Source of the DNA: Isoetes taiwanensis
Lineage: Eukaryota; Streptophyta; Lycopodiopsida; Isoetales; Isoetaceae
Assembly: GCA_021234155.1 (NCBI GenBank)
Contig: JAJEKV010000097.1
Coordinates: 560,001-624,000 of the forward strand
Length of the DNA: 64,000 nt
Direction: 5' to 3'
Shown here one piece after another: positions 24,146 through 37,988 of the stretch. A program made the translations under genes and the position numbers. The notes below the pieces were generated by a model. It saw only the letters and a list, made by a program, of their open reading frames with translations. It had not been told where the DNA came from and made no database searches. The stretch's first letter is position 1, and each line of letters begins with the position of its first letter.

Positions 24146-25686
24146 GGCTGATTCTTCTGTGCTGCAATGAAAAATGCATGAAATCAGTGGTGACTCGACA
24201 CCAAATACACAACAAACCATGGGCACTGCGACGCTCGGGGGCCCCGGGAAGCTTGAGCGGAATGGAAGAGTGGCTGCTCGAGCTCTCAATTTAAACTAGT
24301 AACTAGAATGATGCCCTTGCCCCGTACTTGACGGTCCCGAATTTCCAAAAATCCGGGTTTTAAAGCCAAATTACCTTTCCTTCGGATGGGGCAGAGAATG
24401 TTTGGGCCAATTTGGATGCAGATTTGGGATTGTGCACCAGATAAGGGACCGTAGTAATGAAGTGTGGGGTGGGGTCTCGCCTGAGCATAAAAGGCTACGG
24501 GGATTCCTATAGTGAGCTAGGCCTAATAGTCGGTCACGCAGAGGGCCGGGTATGGGTCTGACACTCCCTGGGTACAGAGGTGTGACCGAAGTGGGCATCC
24601 TGTACTTTGATGATAAAGTTAGGGGAGTAAGTCAGGTACGGAAGGAGGTGCTGAGGGATCTCCTCCTCTAGCTCACCCATGGATTCACTGCGACTCTGGG
24701 AGGAGACGCCTCTCTGACCTGCCTCGTCGGACCGGGGAGATGTAACCCGGAGTAGTCCCGAAGGGTGATTCCTTGGGATTGCGTCTCCGAAAGGCTACAA
24801 TGGCGCCATAGCTTGATTCAGCCTATCTGTAAAGTGTGCGCAGAAGGGGCGGATGGAGTGGACTACCCTAGCCACTGTTCTATGCCAGCCAACTGCATAC
24901 CGCATAAACATTTCAAGCCCCATAAACATTTGGAGACAATAATATGTAGTTAGATAACCAATAACCATTATATGGCCCAAAATTAATGGGTCTGGATTAA
25001 CACAAATCGAAGCATTGAAATTGGGATACTGGTAACTTAGGTAGATAGAACCATTAAAATAATAAAGTGATTCTAACCTCTAATAGATGGCTAAGATTGC
25101 CTATCTGACTTCGACAGTTCAAATTGTTTGCTAGTGATGATTTTAGGGGCATCATATATATGACTATAGCTAGTTTGACGAATAATCTAAGACTAAAGAA
25201 GTTTTCTAAGGCGATAAAATATACACACAAACCCAGTTTCGGTTGGTAATAGTCAGCATAACACGGGTCACCATCATACAAAAGCACATTGTAGCCATAT
25301 TTTTGGATGTGATAAGTGTGGCTACACTCCAATGCGGCACCAGGCTTAATTTCCAGTCAATAAAATAGAAATAGTACAATAATCAAGCACAAACATAGAA
25401 GATATAATTGAACCTAAACATTTCCCAAACTTTGTTATTTTGCAAAACAAAGCTAAACTCTTTCATCTACTATATAAAAAATCTTCTGTGATTGCTTGGC
25501 ATTCTAGCTTAAGCATCTCCATTTGGCAAATTTGCTAGAATGCCTTATGGTAGGGGTTTATTTTTTCATGAAGCTAGTGTCCCACATGCGAATAAGTTAT
25601 GAATAAATGCCCACAACAGCTCAAATACCAGAAAAATTATAGCAGTCAGATGAACAAAAATCATGAGGAAATCTTATTGAACTTAC

Positions 25687-26203
25687 CATCTTCTTGTAAG
25701 CAACATGTTTTTTCTTTAGAATTTGAATAAAAGGTAACGATTATTAGGCATTCCTGTTCACCGTTGATCAATTAGAACCTAGAAAGAACCACCTCATATA
25801 AACTCTATGTAATTCAAATAAAAGAACCTAATCATTTAACTCACCAAGCGCTCCAGGACGTCCACGGTCTGAATAGTAAACAAATACAAATAGCAGTTTT
25901 GTCACCCAGAAGAATTTTCTGGATTATTAGCAATATCATCGAACACAAACACAATAATATTTTCTTCCTTCAAACCACTCCTAAGGATTTGATAAGCATG
26001 GCATACATCTGCCTGCAAAAGAACCAAAAAAAATCACATTATAAGAATGGCCCGGTACCTCTAACATCGGATGTAGGGCATTTCGATTCTTGGTCGGGCA
26101 TAACAATTCCGGCTTCTTCTTCCCAAAAACGGGTTTTCTTGCTTCCGCACCAACAGAGTATAGATAATAAAAGAACATTGACTAGATTCATCATCATCAT
26201 CAT
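25687..26203 (-). pseudogene. Vacuolar processing enzyme (legumain, peptidase C13) fragment, copy U1
   Basis: VPEs are vacuolar asparaginyl endopeptidases. Exon 1 (26203-26059) opens with five ATG codons and a signal peptide (NLVNVLLLSILCWC), followed by a propeptide-like MP(S/D)QES segment. Exon 2 starts at an acceptor at 26012 and reads [20 protein letters not shown], then FDDIANNPE, a hallmark VPE block. It runs into LLGDKTA and YSDRGRPGALG, where functional enzymes have YSDHGGPG, so the catalytic His is Arg. The G/GTGAG donor (25845) and ttcaccgtgaacag-type acceptor (25754) restore G-M-P in phase, then IQILKKKHVAYKKM up to a GTAAGT donor (25687). Missing are the WAVLVAGSSG block, most of the middle and the catalytic Cys exon. 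It cannot encode active enzyme. Confidence 0.82.
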
Positions 26204-27207
26204 GAACTGGCTGGGATGGATAAGCAAACCCGATTGGTAAAACTAGAAGATTAAAGCGTAAGAGCCCACAAATAAGAAACTCAATTCGTCCGATCCTTGC
26301 TTTCCGACTTTGTTAAGACAAAAAACAAAGCCAATTAGGGAAAAAGAATACATGAAAGGGCTCAACAACACAAAATACGGTAAAAAATGTAGCAAAGATA
26401 TAGCTCTAGAGCGTAAAATATTGTACTTTTATTCTAAAATTTACGGCATAAAGCTCCTATGTATCCGCAAAAATAGGCTCCAGATGATTGTAGGGATCAA
26501 GCAAGCTAAGGGCGACCCGGAATCTAAAGACCCATGACCAAAACAGAGTTTTTCACAGGGCCGATTTCATGGTTTTGAGGCCCAATTTTTGGTTAGGTCA
26601 ACCAATTTGACCAAGAGTGCCTCCTGGGACGACCTTCTTCAGGTTGAAATCCCTCCTATGAACTCCCCGCAACCAAAAACAGAGGAATTGCGGACACTGC
26701 ACTAACAAAGAAAGAGTGGTGAAGCGGGATAAGCACAAGCCCTGGATGTCTTGCATGTCTTTCCGGCTTGGATGCACCGGAAATGTTAGATGCGTAACTT
26801 ACCACTTGCTATGGTTGGGGACTCCACCGGATCCAACAAGTTTTCGGGCTCAGAGACCAAAAGCCCCCTGCTTTGAGCTCTGCGGCCCAGGACTCTACTG
26901 TGGCAATCAACTAGGCCCCTATTTTAGGGCCTACGAATCATGCCCATGGGCCTTGCAAACATAGCATACAGGAAAAGCTTTCCATAGAACAAATCCCAGT
27001 CTTACACTCTGTATGAAGATACATCAAGGAAGCCGATGCTGGAGCAGATGTCCACACACCCAAAAATAATCTTAAAAAAATGATTGCTCTTGATAGCGAA
27101 AACCGAACAAAAATCTCCATGTTAGAACTTGCAGAGGCCGCCTCTGGGCAACAACACTAGATCCGGCATGTTTTTGGGGTTTTCTAAATCCCAAGGTCAA
27201 ATGCCAA

Positions 27208-27800
27208 TTTTAGAATGTTCCCATGGTGCAAGTTGAGAATCTCTTAGATTTTAATAAGATTCTTCTAGATTCTCCATGATGTTATGAAGATTCCTTTAGG
27301 TTCTCCTTAAATTCTATGACATTCATGTAGATTCTTCTAGGTTTGCTTATAATTTATGATATTGCCTTAGATTCTGTTACATTTCATGCAATTCGTTTAG
27401 ATTCTATGAAGATTTTTTTGCTTCTTCAAGATTTCGTCAGAGCTTATGATGCAAGTTCCAGTCGATCCATATTCTAATATTTTTAAACATTCCTTTAGAT
27501 TATCTTGAGATTCCTATAGATTTCCCAAGATTTTTTTGAGATTCGCTTAGATTCCCAAGAATTTTTGTCCGATTTCTCTAGATTCCCCAAGATTCTCTTG
27601 TGTCGATGCATATTCCAAGATTCTCCAAATTCTCTTAGATTCCCTGAACATCAACCTTAGATTTTATCATATTCCCCTAGATTCTCTTAGAGTTTATCAC
27701 ATCCCTTCAGATTCTATGGAGATTCCCTCAGAGCTTTATGAGATTCCCTCATATTCTATGAAGATGCCCTTAGATTCTGTTAAATTTTCTAGGTTCTCAA
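27208..27800. repeat. Degenerate array phased at about 10 bp, U1
   Basis: About 575 bases are tiled by GATTC or TTAGATTC-like words, commonly 10-11 bases apart, for example AGATTCTTCTAGATTCTCC and CCTTCAGATTCTATGGAGATTCC. The start TTTTAGAATGTTCCCATGGTGCAAG resembles sequence just inside the termini at 62510, so it is probably the left edge of a related inserted element. No coding content. Confidence 0.8.
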
Positions 27801-30800
27801 ATATTTCATTTGAAATGATCATAGAGTCAAAGCATTGATTTCTTTTACTAGTAAAGAATGTTGTTTGAAAGATTCCATCATAGAACTACACATTTTGTAG
27901 ACTCCACTGGAGCGAAGACAAATCGACCATTTTGTAGGATCTATTGGGGATTTCATGGGTTTGACCTTATCTTAGCATGTCGAAGATAAGATAAGATAAA
28001 TGAAGCCCAGACTTAACGTGCTGCTAAAGTAAACAGGGTATTGTGGATTTTACTTTTTCTTCTGCTCCATGGGGATTAGTGGCCACAGTTGACTTGAGGA
28101 CATTTGAGGCTAAGGAGAATCTATAGACCTTAAGTTATACACCTTGGGGAGCCAAAGCCAAAGGTGGACATCATTAGACAAATTGTAAGTTGTGAACACT
28201 GGGGTGCCAAACTTAAAGGTACTGGAACATTGAGCAACCAAGATGCATGAGAGGTGTAGGGTGAAACCGTATAAAAGACATTGGTAAGTTTCTTTTAGAA
28301 TTAGCATTTTTTGCATGTGCAATGGGAATTTGCTTGGTAATATTCAAAAGTGGTTATATCTTTGCCCGACTTTATTTAGGCATGAAAAAGGCTCAATATA
28401 GGCATGAAAAAGGCTAAAATGTAAAGTTAAGGTATGTGGTTCAAAAATTACATGTTGGACATATGTCGTTTTGCATGCAAAAATCCTTGCATGCCTTTAT
28501 TAACTAGTCTTGGTGTTTCCTACGAAACAGCTTTTGCATGTTGTAATGTCTTATGGATGGGTGTCTGTTACGAAAGTTATTCTTGCATGTTGTAATGCCG
28601 AATATTGAAAGGACATTTTGAAATTTTTAATGGCATGTGTTGCCTAGAGAGAGTGCCAATGTGAGCCAAAATATTCTGTATCTTCAAAGCATACTGGATT
28701 GGAGTTTGGCGAATATTAGATATGATACGTTTTTGCCATCAAGAGCAAGACAGGTCTCTACAGTTCGAGTTGTTAATTATAAAACATTTAGAGTAGAAGA
28801 TTTGTTGGCTTTGTGCTTTTTAATTTGAAGCTTTTCTAAATTTGAACTTTAGCTTCAACGGGTAAGTAAGTGTCCATGTCCATAAACAAAAAGAAGGCTT
28901 TGACTACTATTTGCGCTTAAAAAAAAAAAAGTTTCTAATCGATCCGCATTAAAGCAAAAAGAAGTTACATTTATCTTACTAACAATCTAAGAAACTAACA
29001 TTCCAAGAAGCAACATTGTCGATTTGGAGGCTCAACATAACAACATCCGTAGTGGTGATGGATATGACACGCCCCATGCCGACGCATGTCTAATCAACAA
29101 TTTTTTTTTTTTGAATCTACATGGGAGATTACTCGACATGGACTTGGATGCACAAAAAATAGAAACAAAGTCGAACAAAGATTTCAAACCAAAGGCATGC
29201 AAATCAGTAGTGATGTATTTTAACTTTCAAATGACATCTTTCTATAGAGTTGAATGCAAGCATGACATCTTTCTATAGAGTTGAATGCAAGCATGTTCTC
29301 CCAATCAATAAAGATCAGTTAGCAAAAGTACTCAAGGAAATAAAAAAATTAGAACTAATGGTTTCAATTCAAAAAATGTAATCCATAAGTTAAAATGGTA
29401 AGGGAAAGAACAAACTTTTGTTTTTGGAACATGAGAGAATAGAACATCGTTCATGGCTCCACATTTTGCATACATGTTACTAAGAGTGTCATACACTTAC
29501 ATTTGACATTTACCATTTGATGGTATTTGGTGCCATTATAACATGAAAATGCGATATTTATCATTTATTTGGTGCTATGCTTTTATAACGTGAGCACATT
29601 ATGACATTTTGACATTTAAAATAATAAAATGATAAAGCTAAATGAAAGTTAATGGGATTTTTCTATATTAAAACATATGCACTTTTTTTTTCCACATGCA
29701 TGTCAAACATGTCGTGGTCTACATGCAACTTTTGCATGCTACCTCTACCATGGCTTTTTGTTTTCACAAATAAGCTCATGAGCTCTATGGAACGTGTCTC
29801 ATATCGTATAAGTTCTCTAAGGTATGTTGCTCCCTTGCCAAATAGTCATTTCATTATGTTGCTCCCTTGCCAAATAGTCATTTCATGGAAGCATAATATT
29901 CTTAAGGGCTTATAGTGTCAACAAAAATAAAATATGTTGAACCTCTAGGAAATTTTTTATTAAGGTCTTCTATTATAAATTGATTTATGTGCAATAGTCA
30001 TTTATCGTAGCCTTTTTAACAAATTAGGGCCAATGGCCATGTAGAGTTTCGAGATGGCAAACCGTGTACTCAGAAGCGATAAGAGGGAGATCCGGCCCAA
30101 GCTTTGGCGCCATACAAATGGCATGACCGATTTGCCGTAAATTTGTATCTAATTCGGATTTAATCGTAAGAATCGTGTTTGGATGAAAAATGCTGCTCGT
30201 CTGTAGGGATTATGTTGCAAGATTATGTTGCAAAACCGCCGAAATGATACAAATGCCCTGCTTTAAGCTCTTATTATGAGAAAATAAGCTGTTTACAAAC
30301 AGAATATAGGCTGGAGGATGGATCTATATGCTAGCTTAGGCATTTTGGAGAAACATTCGAATTGTTTTATCTGTAGATGCTTGGAGCAGATGCTTACTTA
30401 TCCTGCAATGTTGAGGCACATACTGTAACAAAGATATGGCGAATACAAGTTTCGATTTTGCGGTGAATACCATATAATGGCTATTCCATACACCAGGATA
30501 CATCTCTGGTTCTTATTATCAGCAAAAGAAAAGCATTTATAATATGATATCTTGAAGCATAGTCTCAAAGAAGCATTGTCTCAAAGAATCAAAAACTTCA
30601 AATGACACCGGACTCCAAAGCTCCACGCAGCAAAAATAGTCTCTAGATGATTGTAGGAATTGAGCAAGCTAAGGGCGAGCCGATTTGGCGATTACCAGGC
30701 CGAATTTGGGGATTGCCACTTGCATCTAAAGACCCATGAGCAGAACAGAGTTTTTCACAGGGCCGATTTCATGATTTTGAGGCCCGATTTGTGATTAGGT

Positions 30801-31294
30801 GACCCAATTTGATAATTTCTAAGCTGTGGGCACACCATGCAAGTTGTAATAGCATGGCAAATAGGCAAGAGTACCTCCTGGACAGCCTAATCAAAATCAC
30901 CTGGGCCAAAAACAAAAGGAAACAAACTAGATTGGACAAAGAAATGAAATATGAACGCCTCATACTCGAAGAAAATTTCGAGATTATAGCCTCCAAAGCT
31001 GAATTATAGACTGTAAAACAAAGGGATCCCCAAAACTATGCCAACCATTTGTGACCCAGTTCAATACTTCCTGATATTAACGGATATGCTGGATTTAAGC
31101 ACCTTTCTTCAATTGAGGTCCCTCCTATGAATTCCTGCAAGTAAAAACAGAGGAATCATAGCTATTTGCATAAAAAAATCAGATGTAAACAGCAAAAATC
31201 GAGTGCATGAGAAAGGTTTTGCAGTGTACAGTTGCATTGCAAATAAATGCCAAAGAAAAAGCACTGATTCCAAAGCTTCAAGCCGGAATAAGGG

Positions 31295-31690
31295 CTAGCT
31301 TGTGCAGGTAATCGCCATAGCCGAAAATGCCTCCTCTACACTTTCGCCTCTTACTCCCCGCTCTTCTAGAAAACAGAAATACTCTTTAAAATGCTCTGGG
31401 GTCTGGGGTCTGTAAACCATACATCTCCTTGGAGTGATTGGAGTGATGAGGACTGCCAACAAAATATTGGCTAAAGCTCCATGACCGTGGCTCCAAAGCT
31501 GGAAACTATACAAACAATAAAAAAGAGGGAAGCCAGCCATACATACCATGACGACTGCCAACAAATATTGGCTAAACCTCCATAACCATGGCTCCAAGAT
31601 CCATAACCGTAGCTCCAAAGCTGAAAAATATGCAGACCACAAAAGAGGACCAGCGCCAGCGCCATACCTACCAAAAACAATTTCGACATC
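31295..31690 (-). other. Leader/exon-like region downstream of heat-shock-like promoter P1
   Basis: The minus strand from the TATA box runs through a frame rich in W, L, Y and F (FSALELRLWILEPWLWRF). An acceptor-like ggtttacag near 31418 precedes TPEHFKEYFCFLEERG..SVEEAFSAM. A further strong acceptor (ttttacttgcag) at about 31139 starts EFIGG-type sequence that recurs in U3 (61150) and U1 (26660). The pattern is that of a spliced transcript. The same region in U2 (45650-46050) has small in-frame and out-of-frame differences, so coding function is doubtful. Confidence 0.4.
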
Positions 31691-31697
31691 CAACAAC

Positions 31698-31915
31698 CGC
31701 ATATATACTAGCATTCAGAACATTGAAGAATGTTCTAGAATTTCTTGCCATCTTCTAGAATTTCCAAGACATTCTGGAAGCTGCCACAGCTCCGCCAAGA
31801 AACTTCCGGAAGCCACCAGATCCGACGGCCGAGATTGCGAGGGAGTAAATCGACGGTCAGGATCTGGCGGTATAGATATAAAAGAAGCTTCTGGAAGCCA
31901 CTCCTAATAATTATA
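31698..31915 (-). promoter_or_regulatory. Heat-shock-element-like promoter module P1
   Basis: On the minus strand, a distal GAAGCTTCTGGAA (31884-31896) sits by TATAAAAG. ATCTGGCGG..CCGTCGGATC symmetry follows, then CTTCCGGAAG (31803-31812), and a proximal GAATGTTCTAGAA (31728-31740), each a GAAnnTTC-type repeat. A TATA box (TAGTATATATGC) lies at 31698-31710, about 18 bases downstream of the proximal motif. Three alternating 5-bp units with 2-bp gaps match the heat-shock factor binding consensus. Heat induction is inferred, not shown. Confidence 0.65.
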
Positions 31916-32297
31916 TGGATGTGATAAGTGTGGCTACACTCCAATGCGGCACCAGGCTTAATTTCCAGTCAATAAAATAGAAATAGTACAATAATCAAGC
32001 ACAAACATAGAAGATATAATTGAACCTAAACATTTCCCAAACTTTGTTATTTTGCAAAACAAAGCTAAACTCTTTCATCTACTATATAAAAAATCTTCTG
32101 TGATTGCTTGGCATTCTAGCTTAAGCATCTCCATTTGGCAAATTTGCTAGAATGCCTTATGGTAGGGGTTTATTTTTTCATGAAGCTAGTGTCCCACATG
32201 CGAGCTGTTATGAATAAATGCCCACAACAGCTCAAATACCAGAAAAATTATAGCAGTCAGATGAACAAAAATCATGAGGAAATCTTATTGAACTTAC

Positions 32298-32813
32298 CAT
32301 CTTCTTGTAAGCAACATGTTTTTTCTTTAGAATTTGAATAAAAGGTAACGATTATTAGGCATTCCTGTTCACCGTTGATCAATTAGAACCTAGAAAGAAC
32401 CACCTCATATAAACTCTATGTAATTCAAATAAAAGAACCTAATCATTTAACTCACCAAGCGCTCCAGGACGTCCACGGTCTGAATAGTAAACAAATACAA
32501 ATAGCAGTTTTGTCACCCAGAAGGTTTTTCTGGATTATTAGCAATATCATCGAACACAAACACAATAATATTTTCTTCCTTCAAACCACTCCTAAGGATT
32601 TGATAAGCATGGCATACATCTGCCTGCAAAAGAACAAAAAAAAAATCACATTATAAGAATGGCCCAGCGGGTACCTCGGCATCAGATGTAGGAACGCTCG
32701 ATTCTTGGCTGGGCATAACAATTCCGGCTTCTTCTTCCCAAAACGGTTTTCTTGCTTCCGCACCAACAGAGTATAGATAATAAAAGAACATTGACTAGAT
32801 TCATCATCATCAT
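32298..32813 (-). pseudogene. VPE (legumain) fragment, copy U2
   Basis: Same architecture as the U1 copy, from ATG 32813 to the GTAAGT donor at 32298. Here exon 1 reads in one frame from the signal peptide through GAEARKPFWEEEAGIVMPSQ and ESSVPTSDAE, which looks like a genuine VPE N-terminal propeptide. This copy is therefore less damaged than U1 at that point. The His-to-Arg change (SDRGRPG) and the internal loss after DDIANNPEN are shared with U1 and so predate the duplication. Confidence 0.8.
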
Positions 32814-33810
32814 CGTGAACTGGCCGGATGGATAAGCAACTGATTGGTAAAACTAGAAGATTAAAGCGTAAGAGCCCACAAATAAGAAACTCAATTCGTC
32901 AGATCCTTGCTTTTCCGAACTGTTAAGACAAAAACAAAGCCAATTAGGGAAAAAAAGAATACATGAAAGGGCTCAACAACACAAAATACGGTAAAAACGT
33001 ATCAAAGATAGCCGCTCTAGAGCGAGAAAATATTGTACTTTTATTCTAAAATTTCTGGCATAAAGCTCCTATGTATCCGCAAAAAATAGGCTCGGATGAT
33101 TGTAGAGATCAAGCAAGCTAAGGGCGACCCGAATCTAAAGACCCATGACCAAAGCGTAGTTTTTCACGGGGCGATTTCATGGTTTTGAGGCCCAATTTTT
33201 GGTTAGGTCAACCAATTTGACCAAGAGTGCCTCTGGACAGCCTTCTTGGTTGAAATCCCTCCTATGAACTCCGCAACCAAAAACAGAGGAATTGCAGACC
33301 TGTACTAACAAAGAAAGAGTGGCTGAAGCAGGATAAGCACAAGCCTGGATGTCTTGCATGTCTTTCCAGCTTGGATGCACTGAGCTGTTAGATGCGTAAC
33401 TTACCACTTGCTATGGTTGGGGACGACCAGATCCAACAAGTTTTCGGGCTCTGTAGACCAAAAGCCCCCTGCTTTGAGCTCTGCGGCCCAGGACTCTACT
33501 GTGGCAATCAACTAGGCCCCTATTTTAGGGCCTACGAATCATGCCCATGGGCCTTGCAAACATAGCATGGGGAAAAGCTTTCCATAGAACAAATCCCAGT
33601 CTTACACTCTGTATGAAGATACATCAAGGAAGCCGATGCTGGAGCAGATGTCCACACACCCAAAAATAATCTTAAAAAAATGATTGCTCTTGATAGCGAG
33701 AAACCTGAACAAAAATCTCCATGTTCCGAACTTGCAGAGGCCGCCTCTGGGCAACAACACTAGATCCGGCATGTTTTTGGGGTTTTCTAAATCCCAAGGT
33801 CAAATGCCAA

Positions 33811-34410
33811 TTTTAGAATGTTCCCATGGTGCAAGTTGAGAATCTCTTAGATTTTAATAAGATTCTTCTAGATTCTCCATGATGTTATGAAGATTCCTTT
33901 AGGTTCTCCTTAAATTCTATGACATTCATGTAGATTCTTCTAGGTTTGCTTATAATTTATGATATTGCCTTAGATTCTGTTACATTTCATGCAATTCGTT
34001 TAGATTCTATGAAGATTTTTTTGCTTCTTCAAGATTTCGTCAGAGCTTATGATGCAAGTTCCAGTCGATCCATATTCTAATATTTTTAAACATTCCTTTA
34101 GATTATCTTGAGATTCCTATAGATTTCCCAAGATTTTTTTGAGATTCGCTTAGATTCCCAAGAATTTTTGTCCGATTTCTCTAGATTCCCCAAGATTCTC
34201 TTGTGTCGATGCATATTCCAAGATTCTCCAAATTCTCTTAGATTCCCTGAACATCAACCTTAGATTTTATCATATTCCCCTAGATTCTCTTAGAGTTTAT
34301 CACATCCCTTCAGATTCTATGGAGATTCCCTCAGAGCTTTATGAGATTCCCTCATATTCTATGAAGATGCCCTTAGATTCTATTAAATTTTCTAGGTTCT
34401 CAAATATTTC
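33811..34410. repeat. Degenerate array phased at about 10 bp, U2
   Basis: Counterpart of the U1 array, almost base for base identical, with the same start (TTTTAGAATGTTCCC) at the junction where the U3 copy has no insertion. Confidence 0.8.
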
Positions 34411-36247
34411 ATTTGAAATGATCATAGAGTCAAAGCATTGATTTCTTTTACTAGTAAAGAATGTTGTTTGAAAGATTCCATCATAGAACTACACATTTTG
34501 TAGACTCCTTTGGGCGAAGACAAATCGACCATTTTGTAGGATCTATTGGGGATTTCATGGGTTTGACCTTATCTTAGCATGTCGAAGATAAGATAAGATA
34601 AATGAAGCCCAGACTTAACGTCTTTGCTAAAGTAAAAATGTGGTATTGTGGATTTTACTTTTTCTTCTGCTCCATGGGGATTAGTGGCCACAGTTGACTT
34701 GAGGACATTTGAGGCTAAGGAGAATCTATAGACCTTAAGTTATACACCTTGGGGAGCCAAAGCCAAAGGTGGACATCATTAGACAAATTGTAAGTTGTGA
34801 ACACTGGGGTGCCAAACTTAAAGGTACTGGAACATTGAGCAACCAAGATGCATGAGAGGTGTAGGGTGAAACCGTATAAAAGACATTGGTAAGTTTCTTT
34901 TAGAATTAGCATTTTTTGCATGTGCAATGGGAATTTGCTTGGTAATATTCAAAAGTGGTTATATCTTTGCCCGACTTTATTTAGGCATGAAAAAGGCTCA
35001 ATATAGGCATGAAAAAGGCTAAAATGTAAAGTTAAGGTATGTGGTTCAAAAATTACATGTTGGACATATGTCGTTTTGCATGCAAAAATCCTTGCATGCC
35101 TTTATTAACTAGTCTTGGTGTTTCCTACGAAACAGCTTTTGCATGTTGTAATGTCTTATGGATGGGTGTCTGTTACGAAAGTTATTCTTGCATGTTGTAA
35201 TGCCGAATATTGAAAGGACATTTTGAAATTTTTAATGGCATGTGTTGCCTAGAGAGAGTGCCAATGTGAGCCAAAATATTCTGTATCTTCAAAGCATACT
35301 GGATTGGAGTTTGGCGAATATTAGATATGATACGTTTTTGCCATCAAGAGCAAGACAGGTCTCTACAGTTCGAGTTGTTAATTATAAAACATTTAGAGTA
35401 GAAGATTTGTTGGCTTTGTGCTTTTTAATTTGAAGCTTTTCTAAATTTGAACTTTAGCTTCAACGGGTAAGTAAGTGTCCATGTCCATAAACAAAAAGAA
35501 GGCTTTGACTACTATTTGCGCTTAAAATAAAAAGTTTCTAATCGATCTGCATTAAAGCAAAAAGAAGTTACATTTATCTTACTAACAATCTAAGAAACTA
35601 ACATTCCAAGAAGCAACGTTGTCAGGATTTGGAGGCTCAACATAACAACATCCGTAGTCGGCGGATACGACCTGCCCATGCCGACGCATGTCTAATCAAC
35701 AATTTTTTTTTTTTGAATCTACATGGGAGATTACTCGACATGGACTTGGATGCACAAAAAATAGAAACAAAGTCGAACAAAGATTTCAAACCAAAGGCAT
35801 GCAAATCAGTAGTGATGTATTTTAACTTTCAAATGACATCTTTCTATAGAGTTGAATGCAAGCATGACATCTTTCTATAGAGTTGAATGCAAGCATGTTC
35901 TCCCAATCAATAAAGATCAGTTAGCAAAAGTACTCAAGGAAATAAAAAAATTAGAACTAATGGTTTCAATTCAAAAAATGTAATCCATAAGTTAAAATGG
36001 TAAGGGAAAGAACAAACTTTTGTTTTTGGAACATGAGAGAATAGAACATCGTTCATGGCTCCACATTTTGCATACATGTTACTAAGAGTGTCATACACTT
36101 ACATTTGACATTTACCATTTGATGGTATTTGGTGCCATTATAACATGAAAATGCGATATTTATCATTTATTTGGTGCTATGCTTTTATAACGTGAGCACA
36201 TTATGACATTTTGACATTTAAAATAATAAAATGATACAAGAAATTTA

Positions 36248-36271
36248 TCGCGGCGGCCAAGGCCGCCGCGA
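36248..36271. other. Perfect GC-rich hairpin at the insertion terminus
   Basis: TCGCGGCGGCC (36248-36258) and GGCCGCCGCGA (36261-36271) are exact inverse complements of 11 bp around AA. The hairpin lies 11 bases inside the CAAGAAATTTA end, in otherwise AT-rich DNA. Confidence 0.85.
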
Positions 36272-37988
36272 ACATTTCTTTGGTTCCTAACCTGTTCAAC
36301 TGGAACCATTATAACGTTTCTAACATGTTCAATTAGATCCACTATAATGTCCAACGAACATTTCTTTGGAACTAACTTCTGGACTGTTTCTTTTTGTTTA
36401 AACACGTGCAGTTCTACTCATTATTAACATCTTAATCCTTCTATCTTCACTCATCTAGAGGTTAGAGTAGTGATATTATTAACTTGGAAATGGTTATGGA
36501 AGGACTCACTTGGTAATTTGCTTGTTTTCAATGGTGTCTAGTACGTGTAGTCCATAATTACCTAGACAACAACACACAACATCAAACCCAAAGGTAAATA
36601 TTAAATATTCTAACTTTTATAAGGCCAAAAACAATAATGCTTATATCTCATTCCTGATAATGCACATCCAATGTATTTTCATAAGGCAAAAACCAACAAT
36701 GTTTCATGTTTCTCATTCTCACATTCTTTTTGCAAACGAGTTAATTGATTCCACAAATGGTAAAAGGCAAGGTAGATCCACACATTCTTAATGTTTTTAG
36801 AAACCTTGACTTCCCAAGTTGAAAAAAAGGGTACGTATATGCACATATTTTTTAATATTGTTAGGAATGTCGACAATGCATACATTAACAGTGCTCATTG
36901 TCATTATTCATATCCTACAACAGGATATGGGGGGGCCCTCTACCTCTTGTGCTCTGCTACTCACAAGATAAAATATATTTGCATTTGTCAACCTTTTAGT
37001 TGTCAATTGGCTTGTAAAGTATAAGGGGCATAAAATATGAGGACATGGGCTAACAAAACTAGAAGATGAAAAAGTTGTGTCATCTCAACCAACTTTATGC
37101 CTATTGATCTAGTTTTATCATCTTTGAAGTATTCCACAAGGAGCATCAATATAGTATAATGCTAATCTACAGTAAGATACATCTATGGGGACCAGTAGAT
37201 TGCAATTATTGGGAATTTACGAAGATGGAATGCCCAGGGGTTGCAATCTACTCGCCAATCTACACAAATGTTCTATAGTGTCAAACAACACAGCCATTTG
37301 GATATAATACTATAACATATTGCACCCAAATGAACAGCTGAGATTTCATAGCAGATAAGGAGTTGAATGGACGATCAAGATTCCAATACGAAAATATAAA
37401 ATGAAATACAACTAGCAATAAGCTAAGGTTGGGGAATGGGTTCGGTTGAATTGGTTGCATAGTTAGTTAGGATGGAAAATTATTGTTGAATGAACATAAA
37501 GCTACATTATCATTTTTTTCGTTTTTTGCAAGGACGAAAGAAAACTATGAGCTGGGTATTATGGTGATGCCAGGTGTCTTATCTCTACAATGTGGAATCG
37601 AAACAGGGACGCCCATTTTGCTGGATAGAACATGAGCTCGTAATTCTAGCCGGTAATTGGTAACTGTAGCTCCTCTATATCTTCTGTACCTAGTCAGACA
37701 GAACACTTCAATGAATCAGGGATCGACCTGAAGCCCTCTAACCGAATCTGGAGCCCTTTGCCAGATGAAAGAACATCAGATCTTTGCAGAATGCTAAGGA
37801 AGAACCACGGGCAGAAGGTAGCTTCAATGCTAGCAAATTCTTTGTTTCGCGGGAGAAGAGACAGGGGAGCCGAATTCTTGACTCTTTAATTCTGTGAAAA
37901 TTGGGAAATTTTATTTATTTATTTATTTATTTATTTATTTTCTTTGCTCGCTCGGGCCAAGAAGGCCATGGAGCCCAAGTACAATGAA

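Larger units (their letters stand above)
25304..31915 (-). repeat. U1: first copy of the 6.6-kb tandem unit
   Basis: The unit starts at TGGATGTGATAAGTG (25304) and ends at the heat-shock-like promoter module and CTCCTAATAATTATA (31915). The next copy, with the same start, begins at 31916. Minus-strand order is promoter module (31915-31698), leader and exon-like pieces (31690-30600), an A/T-rich middle, a 10-bp phased array (27800-27220), backbone exons (27150-26280) and the VPE fragment. Two parts share homology within the unit, for example GATGATTGTAGG..CAAGCTAAGGGCGA at 26483 and 30648, so the unit is itself compound. Confidence 0.88.

Noticed and set aside
24165-25020. LTR with TGGCGCC primer-binding site
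   Set aside because: The short GGCGCCA match stands alone; no paired LTR or TG..CA boundaries could be found.
27208-27800. CRISPR-like array
   Set aside because: Plant DNA, no identical repeats or spacers; the units are degenerate and 10 bp apart.
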